Positions 40,715 to 50,326 of a stretch of DNA of 64,000 nucleotides are shown in pieces. Source of the DNA: Hanleya hanleyi. Taxonomy: Eukaryota; Mollusca; Polyplacophora; Lepidopleurida; Hanleyidae. How positions within the stretch are numbered: position 1 is the stretch's first letter; every line of letters starts with the position of its first letter. The notes under the pieces are model-generated. The model had not been told where the DNA came from. It made no database searches and saw nothing but the letters and a program-made list of their open reading frames with translations. Location of the stretch: positions 124,001 through 188,000 of the forward strand of contig JAVTVY010045467.1 of NCBI GenBank assembly GCA_036873755.1, written 5' to 3'. Both the position numbers and the translations under genes were made by a program.

Positions 40715-41930
40715 GGTCACCTTATTGACCGTCTAAGTTCATTAATAGTATCTGTGTTCAAGAAAACTGATCGTAGATATATTAATGTCGGAAGCCATAA
40801 AGCATTCTTTAGCTCGACTACATACAAGAGATATCATTCATGGGATGTTTCTTTGTTTATAGAGTTGCTTGAATTTCTCATTAAAAATATCTATGTGAAA
40901 TTTGGCAGCACAATATATCAGCAGCATATAGGTATTCCAATGGGTACTAATTGTGCACCCCTGTTGGCCGACCTGTATCTGTTCTCTTATGAATATGACT
41001 ATATGCAGGCGCTTTCCAAAACCGATCCATTCAAAGCCCGTTCCTTCTCATTCACCAAACGCTATATAGACGATCTTCTCGCTGTGGATAATCGCTATAT
41101 AAATGACGCAGTGAAGGATATATATCCACCTTCACTGGATTTGAAGGAAACTACAGATAGCCCTACAGGCACATCTTATTTAGATCTCTATCTCTATAAA
41201 AATGAAGCGGGCATTCTCTCTCGTCGACTTTATGACAAAAGAGATGATTACAATTTCGACATCGTAAACTATCCCTTTCTGGATAGTAATATTCCAGTGG
41301 GACCTGCATATGGCGTATACATATCTCGCTTAGTAGCATTTGCTAGATCCTGTGTTAAATGTGATGATTTTAATCAACGTCACAAAACATTGTTGCAGAA
41401 ACTTATAAAACAGGGCTATTCCACCAAGCGCCTCCACTCAAAGTTTCTCAAATTTGGCGATACATATCGCATGCTGATAGCAAAATACGAACGTAGCGTG
41501 CAAGATCTATGGCGCTACGTTTCGTAACTTGTGTCTAATTCCGCTTAACCCGGGACTAGGGGCCGTATGAACCCATGTACTTCAAGATCCTCATGGTACT
41601 CATATGAACAGTCACAATCAAAGCGTGACTGAGATACATCTTTTTTTTTTAGATGACGACTCTATAACGAATATTATGGATTAAGAATACTGATCAGCGA
41701 TACGGATTTGATATTTCTGGAACATCATGATGTCTTGCCGGCATCATTGAAAACTGTTGACCGCTTCTCTCTTGCAGGAAACAAGCCTATGTTTATGTAT
41801 ACTATGATTGTCTTTTTGAATTTGGTGCTAATACTGTTATGTGGAAAATGGAATAGGTCTTTGGATTGTGGACGCGGATATTCTCTAATGGACGACGGCT
41901 GGATTATGAATGACGGACTAGACGCTTGTA
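40715..41930 (+). pseudogene. 5'-truncated Naiad insertion (RT C-terminal half and 3' UTR)
   Basis: The frame (open to 41527) carries GIPMGTNCAPLLADLYL and RYIDDLL with no internal stop, followed by the 3' UTR to GACGGACTAGACGCTTGTA at 41930. It interrupts the left arm of P2. ATTCATC is present on both sides (40708-40714, 41931-41937) and once in the right arm (about 46,043), so this is a clean insertion with a 7-bp duplication. It was truncated at its 5' end on arrival, as is common for these elements. Confidence 0.85.
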
Positions 41931-41955
41931 ATTCATCAGTGCATGGTTGAAGCAT

Positions 41956-42865
41956 TCAGCCTATGGTGTAGTCGGTCAGCTTGGTAATGAAAAACGTGAC
42001 ATTGGTCATCCTCTCTACGACCCACTGGGTGTTGGGGCGTTGTTGTTGGGCCCATTCCAAGGGATCCACGGTGTCCAGGTTCTCCAGCATCGTCTCTAGC
42101 GACGTCTTTTCCGTGATGGTAAACGGTTGGTCAAATACCCGGATGCTACTGCTCGGGTAAAAGTATCGGCCTTGGTCTGCCTCCTTATGCTGTAGCACAT
42201 AACCAAACGCCAGATTCAACTTGAAGGTCGTACTTTGATCGTTGAAGATGGCTTCCACGTAGCTGCGTAAACGGGCGAGGTCGGTCAGTCGGAAATTGTA
42301 GATATCTTGAATAGGGCGATGACGGTGGAAGCAGTGCCGGATCATGGGCCAATGGCGCCGATAGGTGTCACTCACTGGATGATCGTCGTGTAACAGATCG
42401 CTAGGAACATTTATGGGTTCGTCCGCGAAGTGTACTTTGCCCTCTACGTCGTACAAAATCTGGCTCAAGGTCTTGTCGTCGGAATTTGACTGTTGAATTA
42501 GGGCGACATCAGCATCATCGGCCCTCATGCGATGGGTGGGAGCTCCCTCTGTCTCGATACTGGTGCCTATGGGCTTCTCTACCAGCAAACGTGGCTGCGG
42601 AACAGGGTGTCGTGTGCGTTGGTGTCGCAGCAACTGACTGGTCAGTTTGAAAAGCCGACCACATTTTTCGCATGGCTTGGGTGGCCCATGAATTGAACGT
42701 TTCATGAATTGAACGTTTATGGCGCTGTAAATGATCCGGGCGCTGAAACGACAGTGTACATATCGTACAGCTATACCGGGCGGTTCCGTCGTGCTTGGTA
42801 GCCTCATGGCCGCGCAAGTCGTGCAGACGAGTGAATGATTTGGAGCACGTAGTACAAGTGAACAT
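41956..42865 (-). pseudogene. C2H2 zinc-finger gene, copy B left (16-bp duplication frameshift)
   Basis: From the ATG at 42865 the protein starts with CTTCSKSF...HEATKH and CTICTLSFQRPDHLQRHKRSIH. At 42687-42717 the 16-bp word ACGTTCAATTCATGAA (minus strand) is tandemly duplicated, shifting the frame before the third finger. The other frame then carries CEKCGRLF...HQRTRH, the linker (RADDADVALIQQSNSDD) and the full C-terminal domain to VTKLTDYTIG at 41956 without stops. The same duplication is in the mirror copy (45112-46021), so the lesion predates the palindrome. Apart from it this copy is complete, including the TATA promoter at 42911-42918. Confidence 0.75.
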
Positions 42866-42910
42866 CTTGGTGGTTGACAGAGTATCTGATGAAACGGCCA
42901 GGCCGCTTCC

Positions 42911-42955
42911 CTTTTATAGCAGGCTAGCTGGTGATCTATTTTTAGCACACTCAGT
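42911..42955 (-). promoter_or_regulatory. Conserved TATA promoter of copy B left
   Basis: CTTTTATAGCAGGCTAGCTG on the plus strand (TATAAAAG on the minus strand) lies about 46 bp upstream of the ATG, with the upstream block TGTGCTAAAAATAGATCACC. It belongs to the same family as the other copies. Confidence 0.7.
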
Positions 42956-43260
42956 TCAACTACTCCCAAGTCGAGGCCCAAGATGTACTGGTGTACAACT
43001 GAACCGCCTTGCGCGCGCGCGTGTGTATGTATGTATGTATGGGCAGTGGATTTCACATCCGGGACCTTGTCAACATCCGGGTTTTCCAGTGGGTTTTTCC
43101 CCTCGTTCCCCCATCTTCCATACGGGTACTGTGGTTTTACATCCGGGTCCGCATCTTACCTCCGGGGTTTACCATGTTCACTGTCACGTGTCCGGAACCG
43201 GAAGTCGTTACAAGACAGGTGGCGCCCGAGCCCCGGAGCTCTTGAAGCTCGGAGCTCTTG

Positions 43261-43525
43261 GAGCGGTGTGCAAACACTGGTCAAAGAGGGCTATACAACC
43301 AAACACTGATCAAACAGGGCTATACCGTCAAACACTGGTCGAACAGGGCTATACTACCAAACACTTGTCAAACAGGGCTATACCACCAAACACTGGTCAA
43401 ACAGGGCTATACCACCAAACACTGGCCAAACAGGGCTATACCACCAAACACTGGTTAAACAGGGCTATACCACCAAACACTGGTCAAACAGGGCTACATC
43501 AGCAAACACTGGACAAACAGGAAAG
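43261..43525. repeat. 29-bp tandem repeat, about 9 units (P2 left)
   Basis: CAAACACTGGTCAAACAGGG CTATACCAC repeats with small variations from about 43271 to 43525. Because 29 is not a multiple of three, all three frames stay open and give spurious repetitive peptides. The mirror is at 44036-44268. Confidence 0.9.
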
Positions 43526-43620
43526 AGTGAGGAGAAATATTAGACCTGCCTCACTAACTGTATTGTGGATGTATTGATAATAAGAAGTTTGAGTATCTCT
43601 GATGAACCATATTGAACGGA

Positions 43621-43950
43621 AGTGATTTTTGACCCATGCGCACCATTATTATCCGGTATTCTGCAAGAGCATTTGGACACCTGTTGACCTCAATAATTTG
43701 TATATGACCTCTGTGAGGTCACTTCCGCTTCCGTTCACGTGGCCGGAACTGACCTTTGACCCTGCGCGCAATTTTTATCCGGGATTGTTAGCGCGCGCAG
43801 GGTCAAAGGTCAGTTCCGGTCACGTGAACAGAAGCGGAAGTGACCTCACAGAGGTTATATGCAAATTATTGAGGTCAACAGGTGTCCAAATGCTCTTGCA
43901 GAATACCGGATAATAATGGTGCGCATGGGTCAAAGATCACTTCCGTTCAA
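43621..43950. repeat. Central hairpin of P2 with DR1/ETS/E-box-like sites
   Basis: Two arms of about 150 bp pair across a spacer of about 20 bp at 43770-43790 (AATTTTTATCCGGGATTGTTA). The arm text includes AGGGTCAAAGGTCAGTTCCG GTCACGTGAAC and GCGGAAGTGACCTCACAGAGG. GGGTCAAAGGTCA matches the DR1 nuclear-receptor pattern, GGAAGTG the ETS core and CACGTG the E-box; each occurs on both arms. Related hairpins are at 24.4, 27.3 and (decayed) 2.45 kb. Confidence 0.8.
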
Positions 43951-44035
43951 TATGGTTCATCAGAGATACTCAAACTTCTTATTATCAATACATCCACAAT
44001 ACAGTTAGTGAGGCAGGTCTAATATTTCTCCTCAC

Positions 44036-44268
44036 TCTTTCCTGTTTGTCCAGTGTTTGCTGATGTAGCCCTGTTTGACCAGTGTTTGGTGGTATAGCCC
44101 TGTTTAACCTGTGTTTGGTGGTATAGCCCTGTTTGACCAGTGTTTGGTGGTATAGCCCTGTTTGACGAGTGTTTGGTGGTATAGCCCTGTTTGACAAGTG
44201 TTTGGTAGTATAGCCCTGTTTGACCAGTGTTTGACGGTATAGCCCTGTTTGACCAGTGTTTGGTTGTA
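44036..44268. repeat. 29-bp tandem repeat (P2 right)
   Basis: Reverse-complement partner of 43261-43525 (TGACCAGTGTTTGGTGGTAT AGCCCTGTT units). It is cut short where the block at 44269-44690 begins. Confidence 0.9.
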
Positions 44269-44690
44269 TTTACAACACATATAAGGGAAGTGGGAAGAGG
44301 TGCCGACATACTGGCAGAGCCACATGACTTCACAGTATAGTCTTCCGGTTAACCTATTCTAAAGCACATACCAAGAATCTAACGATTCGTGATATATGTT
44401 GTATCTCAGGTACGCTTTTATTGTACCTGTTCATGTGGCAACTTGGATGATATGATCACACGGCCCCTAGCACCGGCATAAGCCGTATTAGATACAAATC
44501 TAGAGAGCTATGATGGAAATGCTCTGACAACTCGTATATTGGTAATTGGCGAGCTGTTTCGCTGTGACAACTCGTACACTGGGGATTGGTGAGCTGTATC
44601 GTCGTCAGATGAAAATGACGGAATTTAACACAAAAGACTAGTCTGTAAGGCCCGATGTCGACCCAGCATCAACTGGGTATAGCCATCTTT
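44269..44690. mobile_element. Diverged Penelope-like 3' tail inserted in the P2 right arm
   Basis: This is absent from the left arm. Its middle (TATCTCAGGTACGCTTTTATTGTACCTG, then CACACGGCCCCTAGCACCGGCATAAG) parallels the Naiad 3' UTR (TATCTGAGTCACGCTTTGATTGTGACTG, then ATACGGCCCCTAGCCCCGGGTTAAG) but is strongly diverged, implying a different or older subfamily. No coding part remains. Confidence 0.55.
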
Positions 44691-45014
44691 GACCAGTGTT
44701 TGCACACCGCTCCAAGAGCTCCGAGCTTCAAGAGCTCCGGGACCCGGGCGCCACCTGTCTTGTAACGACTTCCGGTTCCGGACACGTGACAGTGAACATG
44801 GTAAACCCCGGAGGTAAGATGCGGACCCGGATGTAAAACCACAGTACCCGTATGGAAGATGGGGGAACGAGGGGAAAAACCCACTGGAAAACCCGGATGT
44901 TGACAAGGCCCCGGATGTGAAATCCACTGCCCATACATACATACATACATACACACGGGCGCGCGCAACGCGGTTCAGTTGTACACCAGTACATATTGGG
45001 CCTCGACTTGGGAG

Positions 45015-45111
45015 TAGCTGAACTGAGTGTGCTAAAAATAGATCACCAGCTAGCGTGCTATAAAAGGGAAGCGGCCTGGCCGTTTCATCAGATACTCTGT
45101 CAACCACCAAG
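45015..45111 (+). promoter_or_regulatory. Conserved TATA promoter of copy B right
   Basis: GAGTGTGCTAAAAATAGATC ACCAGCTAGCGTGC is followed by TATAAAAGG at 45059-45067 and GAAGCGGCCTGGCCGTTTCA, with the ATG at 45112. The TATA-to-ATG distance of about 53 bp suits a start site near 45,090. Confidence 0.75.
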
Positions 45112-46021
45112 ATGTTCACTTGTACTACGTGCTCCAAATCATTCACTCGTCTGCACGACTTGCGCCGCCATGAGGCTACCAAGCACGACGGAACCGCCCG
45201 GTATAGCTGTCCGATATGTACACTGTCGTTTCAGCGCCCGGATCATTTACAGCGCCATAAACGTTCAATTCATGAAACGTTCAATTCATGGACCACCCAA
45301 GCCATGCGAAAAATGTGGTCGGCTTTTCAAACTGACCAGTCAGTTGCTGCGACACCAACGCACACGACACCCTGTTCCGCAGCCACGTTTGCTGGTAGAG
45401 AAGCCCATAGGCACCAGTATCGAGACAGAGGGAGCTCCCACCCATCGCATGAGGGCCGATGATGCTGATGTCGCCCTAATTCAACAGTCAAATTCCGACG
45501 ACAAGACCTTGAGCCAGATTTTGTACGACGTAGAGGGCAAAGTACACTTCGCGGACGAACCCATAAATGTTCCTAGCGATCTGTTACACGACGATCACCC
45601 AGTGAGTGATATCTATCGGCGCCATTGGCCTATGATCCGGCACTGCTTCCACCGTCATCGCCCTATTCAAGATATCTACAATTTCCGACTGACCGACCTC
45701 GCCCATCTACGCAGCTACGTGGAAGCCATCTTCAACGATCAAAGTACGACCTTCAAGTTGAATCTGGCGTTTGGTTATGTGCTACAGCATAAGGAGGCAG
45801 ACCAAGTCCGATACTTTTACCCGAGCAGTAGCATCCGGGTATTTGACCAACCGTTTACCATCACGGATAAGACGTCGCTAGAGACGATGCTGGAGAAACT
45901 GGACACTGTGGATCCCTTGGAATGGGCCCAACAACAACGCCCCAACACCCAGTGGGTCGTAGAGAGGAGGACCAATGTCACGTTTTTCGTTACCAAGCTG
46001 ACCGACTACACCATAGGCTGA
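45112..46021 (+). pseudogene. C2H2 zinc-finger gene, copy B right (16-bp duplication frameshift)
   Basis: Mirror of 41956-42865. The ATG at 45112 starts CTTCSKSF...HEATKH, then CPICTLSFQRPDHLQRHKRSIH. The tandem duplication ACGTTCAATTCATGAA (45261-45291) shifts the frame. The third finger CEKCGRLF...HQRTRH, the linker and the domain (YRRHWPMIRHCFHRHRPIQ; LNLAFGYVLQHKEADQVRYF; EWAQQQRPNTQWVVERR; VTKLTDYTIG) follow in the second frame to a TGA at 46021. No other lesion is seen. The protein would be about 300 aa without the duplication. Translation in one frame is impossible as the sequence stands unless splicing removes the duplicated word, for which no sites are evident. Confidence 0.75.
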
Positions 46022-46369
46022 ATGCTTCACCCATGCACTGATGAATACCATAACATGCCATACATTCTCTATATGTCTATACGCTGATCGTTGTAGGCGG
46101 CAACGCTAGGTGGTGGTGGTGGTAGTGGTGGTGGTGGTGCTGTGAGGATAATAAAACGTGTATTACGCAATGTGCCTGTTGTTGTTGATGTCTCTTGGTT
46201 GTGTTTATATTGAATGGGTCTGAACATATTGATGCGATGAGAGGAAGTTTTCGGAGAGAACGTAATTCGACATGGTGCACGGTTGGACTCAAACACAAAC
46301 ACACACACGTACGCAATGTGGCTCAGTCGTACACCAGTACTTCTCGGTCCTCGACTTGTAGGTACTTGA

Positions 46370-46459
46370 AGTGAGTGTGCTAAAAATAGATCACCTGCTA
46401 GCGTGCTATAAAAGGGAAGCGGCCTGGCCGTTCCATCAGACACTCTGTCAATCACCAAG
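46370..46459 (+). promoter_or_regulatory. Conserved TATA promoter of copy A right
   Basis: GAGTGTGCTAAAAATAGATC ACCTGCTAGCGTGC precedes TATAAAAGG at 46407-46415, with the ATG at 46460. It is identical in layout to the copy B promoter. Confidence 0.75.
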
Positions 46460-47354
46460 ATGTTCTCTTGTACTACGTGCTCGATATCGTTTACTCGTCT
46501 GCACGACTTGCGCCGCCATGAGGCCACCAAGCACGACGGAACCACCCGGTATAGCTGCACGAGGTGTGGGAAACTATTTATTCGCCAGGACAGTCTACGG
46601 TGTCATGAACGGACAGTGCATGGGGCACCCAAACATGTATGCGAGGAATGTGGTCGACTTTTCAAACTGCTCAGTCTGTTGCTGAGACACCAACGTACAC
46701 AACACCCTGATCCGCAGCCAAGTGTGCAGGTAGAGGAGCCCGTAGGCAACAGTATCGAGACAGCGGGAACTCCCACCCACCGCACGAAGGCCGATGATGA
46801 TGATGTCGCCCTCATTCAACAGTCAAATTCCGACGACAAGACTTTGGGTCAGAATTTGTACGACGTGGAGAGCAAAGTACACTTCGCGGATGAACCCATA
46901 AATGTTCCTAGCGATCTGTTACACGAAGACCATCCAGTGAGTGACATCTATCGGCGCCATTGGCCCAAGATACGGCACTGTTTCCACCGTCATCGCCCTG
47001 TTCAAGATATCTACAATTTCCGACTGACCGACCTCGCCCGTTTACGCAGCTACGTGGAAGCCATCTTCAGCGATCAAACTACGTCCTTCAAATTAAATCT
47101 GGCGTTTGGTTATGTGTTGCAGCATAAGGTGACAGACCAAGTCCGATACTTTTACCCGAGCAGTAACATCCGGGTATTTGACCAATCGTTTACCATCACG
47201 GATAGGGTGTCGCTAGAGACGATGCTGGAGAAACTGGACACCTTGGATGCCTTGGAATGGGCCCAACAACCACGTCCCAACACCAAGTGGACAGTGGAGA
47301 GTATGACCAGTGTCACGTTTTCGTTACCAAGCTGACCGACCACCCCATCGGCTG
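46460..47354 (+). pseudogene. C2H2 zinc-finger gene, copy A right (frameshift at last 10 codons)
   Basis: The ATG at 46460 encodes three intact C2H2 fingers (CTTCSISF, CTRCGKLF and CEECGRLF modules), the acidic linker and nearly the whole C-terminal domain in one open frame of 291 codons. A one-base deletion near 47,322 (ACGTTTTCGTTACC, against ACGTTTTTCGTTACC in the sister copies) replaces the final VTKLTDHPIG by a short different end at 47,335; the original stop would be 47352-47354. This is the least damaged copy in the window, and it lacks the nonsense codon of its mirror at 39398-40294. It is followed by a 3' flank with AATAAA at about 47,477 and 47,579. It could still encode a nearly full-length DNA-binding protein. 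Confidence 0.7.
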
Positions 47355-47679
47355 AATGCTTCACCCATGCACTGATGAATGCCATAACATACATACGTAC
47401 ATACTCTATATGTCTACATGCTGATCGTTGAATAGAGCTCAGTAAACACTTGTTCCTAATGTGACGGTGCGTTAAATAATAAAGCAATGTGCTTTATATT
47501 TCAATTTGTTTTGTTGCGAACATACTAAACCTACCCAGGGCGACTCCCCCAGCCTGGGTATGATCTAACATTGGGGATAATAAACTGTATGAACATTGCT
47601 GAACTTGTTGTTATTCAAGACAACCGCTATCCGATTGTATAATACAGCGGAGCTCCGAGCTCCGGAGTTCCGACCCACG

Positions 47680-47775
47680 TGGTGGTGGTGGTGGTGGTGT
47701 GTGGTTGGTGGTGTTGGTGGTGGTGTGTGGTGGTGGTGGTGTGTGGTAGTGTGTGTGTATGTGGTGGTATTATTG
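47680..47775. repeat. GGT/GT microsatellite (P2 right)
   Basis: GTGGTGGTGGTGGTGGTGTGTGG runs; the mirror of 38935-39060. Confidence 0.9.
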
Positions 47776-48400
47776 ATTGGTGACGTCACAGATGACGCGA
47801 ACATCCCTCAAATGGGGGTGTACACCATGAAAGCTACAGGATGACACCTCCCACGACACAATCGGACCAAGGATGGCCCCTCTCTACTCCAAATACCTTC
47901 CTGCACTTTCCTAAAATGCCCACTTTCGCTACTACTCGTACTGATGACGTCACCGATGACGTCACAGATAACGGGAGCATCCCTCAAATGGGGCTGTACA
48001 CCCAGAGAGCTACAAAATAACACCTCCCACGGCATAGTCGGACCAAGGATGGTCCCTCTCTACCCCAAACACACCTCCACGCACCCCCAAAATGGCCACT
48101 TTACTTACTACACCCAACTGCGCATGCGCAGGTTGACGCGACTTGCACTAAAAAACACGCCAGTCTGACTCTACCCCACACAAGCTTCACTTTGACACCT
48201 CCCATGACTCATTTGGACCCATAGTGGTCCATCTCTACCCCAAACACACCCCCACATACCCCCCAACATGCCTGCTTTCTATACTACGGCCAGACTGCGC
48301 ATGCGCAGAATATTGAAAACGGACGAACCATTAGCCCAGTGGGATGCTTCTCCACGAATAAGACCTCATACGACACCATAGGATCATAAGGGGCTCACCT
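47776..48400. promoter_or_regulatory. Mirrored GCGCATGCGC and CRE repeats (P2 right)
   Basis: TGACGTCA sites at about 47780, 47945 and 47957 and GCGCATGCGCAG at about 48120 and 48298. Counterpart of 38300-38930; regulatory activity is inferred only. Confidence 0.4.
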
Positions 48401-49100
48401 AGACCCCAAGACGTCCACCCAGTATGGACCTATACACCCATAGCCAGTATGGGGCTATATGGATCTACCCAGGCCTCGGTGAACTTTTTCTAAAAATTTC
48501 ACCGTTTCGCTCCGGGATCCTTCCCATCGTGTTCTAAATGACGAGACGTGAAAAACAAGACCAAACAACCCATATCACAATGAACGTGTGTGAATTTCCC
48601 AGGATGGACCTATACCCCCATAGCCAGTATGGAGCTATATGGGCTATATGGTACTTTTCCAAAAATTTCACCGTTGCGCTCCGGGACCCTTCCCATCGTG
48701 TTCTAAATGACGAGACGTGAAAAACAAGACCAAACAACCCATATCACAATGAACGTGTGTGAATTTCCCAGGATGGACCTATCCCTCCCATAGCCAGCCT
48801 ATGGGACTATATGGGCTATATGGTACTTTTCCAAAAATTTCACCGTTTCGCTCCGGGACCCTTCCCATCGTGTTCTAAATGACGAGACGTGAAAAACAAG
48901 ACCAAACAACACATATCACAATGAACGTGTGTGAATTTTCCAGGATGGACCTATACCCCCCATAGCCAGCCTATAGGCCTATATACAGACCTCGGTGACT
49001 TTTTCCAAAAATTTCACCGCTTCGCTCCGGGACCCCTCCCATCGTGTTTTTCTTGGCGAGACGAGAAAAACGAGACCCCACAACCCATAGTAAAGCCCAC
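48400..49100. repeat. Tandem array, about 155-175-bp units (P2 right)
   Basis: Counterpart of 37560-38290. CCAAAAATTTCACCGTTTCG CTCCGGGACCCTTCCCATCG recurs near 48490, 48660, 48830 and 49005. Confidence 0.85.
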
Positions 49101-49169
49101 GAAAAAAAATGACCATCCCCATACCCCATACAGGCATTTCCCCGTATATTGTATAATACAGACCCCTAT

Positions 49170-50325
49170 TGTAGGGGTAAAGTCCGAGTTCCTCTTTTTA
49201 TAGTTTCGGAAAAAAAATCCTAATTTTACATGCACCCACCCCATTGACTTAATAGGCATGCCCCGATAAGCCCGGGGACCGATATTAGCCCTTTTGGCTT
49301 GAGGTGATAGGGGTTTTCCCCTATTTTAGGGGTAAAGTCCGTGTTCCGCTTCTTATATTTTCGGAAAAAAATCCTAATTTTACATGCACCCACCCCATTG
49401 ACTTGATAGGCAGGCCCCGATAAGCCCGGGACCGATATTAGCCCTTTTGGCTAGAGCTGAAAGGAGTTTTTTCCCCTATTTTAGGGGTAAAGTCCGTGTT
49501 CCGCATTTTATATTTTCGGGAACAAATCCTAATTTTACATGCACCCACCCCATTGACTTGATAGGCAGGCCCCGATAAGCCCGGGGACCGATATTAGCCC
49601 TTTTGACTAGGATTGATAGGGGTTTTCCCTTATTTTAGGGGTAATTCCGTGTTCTGCTTTTTATATTTTCGGGGGAAAATGCTAATTTTACATGCACTCA
49701 CCCCATTGACTTGATAGGCAGGTCCCAATAAGCCCGGGACCGATATTAGCCCTTTTGGCTAGGGTTGATAGGTGTTTTCCCCTATTTTAGGGGTAAAGTC
49801 CGTGTTCCGCTTTTTATAGTTTCGGAAAAAAATCCTAATTTTACATGCACCCACCCCATTGACTTGATAGGCAGTCCCCGATAAGCCCGGGGACCGATAT
49901 TAGCCCTTTTGACTAGGGTTGATTGGGTTTTCCCCTATTTTAGTGGTAAAGTCCGTGTTCCGCTTTTTATAGTTTCGGAAAAAAATCCTAATTTTACATG
50001 CACCCACCCCATTGACTTGATAGGCAGGCCCCGATAAGCCCGGGGACCGATATTAGCCCTTTTGGCTAGAGGTGATAGGGTTTTCCCCTATTTTAGGGGT
50101 AAAGTCCGTGTTCCGCTTTTTATAGTTTCGGGAACAAATCTTAATTTTACATGCACTCACCCCATTGACTTGATAGGCAGGTCCCAATACGCCCGGGAAC
50201 CGATATTAGCCCTTTTGGCTTGAGGTGATAGGGGTTTTCCCCTATTTTAGGGGTACAGTCCGTGTTCCGATTTTTATATTTTCGGGAACAAATCCTAATT
50301 TTACATGCACCCACCCATGACTGGA
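49170..50325. repeat. Tandem array, about 154-bp unit (P2 right)
   Basis: Counterpart of 36385-37535, with CCTAATTTTACATGCACCCA CCCC recurring about every 154 bp. On this strand the TATA-like word appears as CCGCTTTTTATAG. Confidence 0.9.
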
Positions 50326-50326
50326 T

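Noticed and set aside
43258..44333. Long repetitive open frames (QTLVKQGYTTKH-type peptides)
   Set aside because: They arise because a 29-bp tandem repeat without stops stays open in every frame. There is no promoter, no composition bias and no conservation as protein.
44625..45182. Frames antisense to the zinc-finger promoter (also 42795-43577, 40194-40685, 46069-46560)
   Set aside because: They are antisense to conserved zinc-finger exons and promoters and owe their length to the constraint on the sense strand.
36385..50325. CRISPR-like array because of regularly spaced repeats
   Set aside because: Units are contiguous degenerate satellites without unique spacers, in a eukaryotic context with no cas genes.
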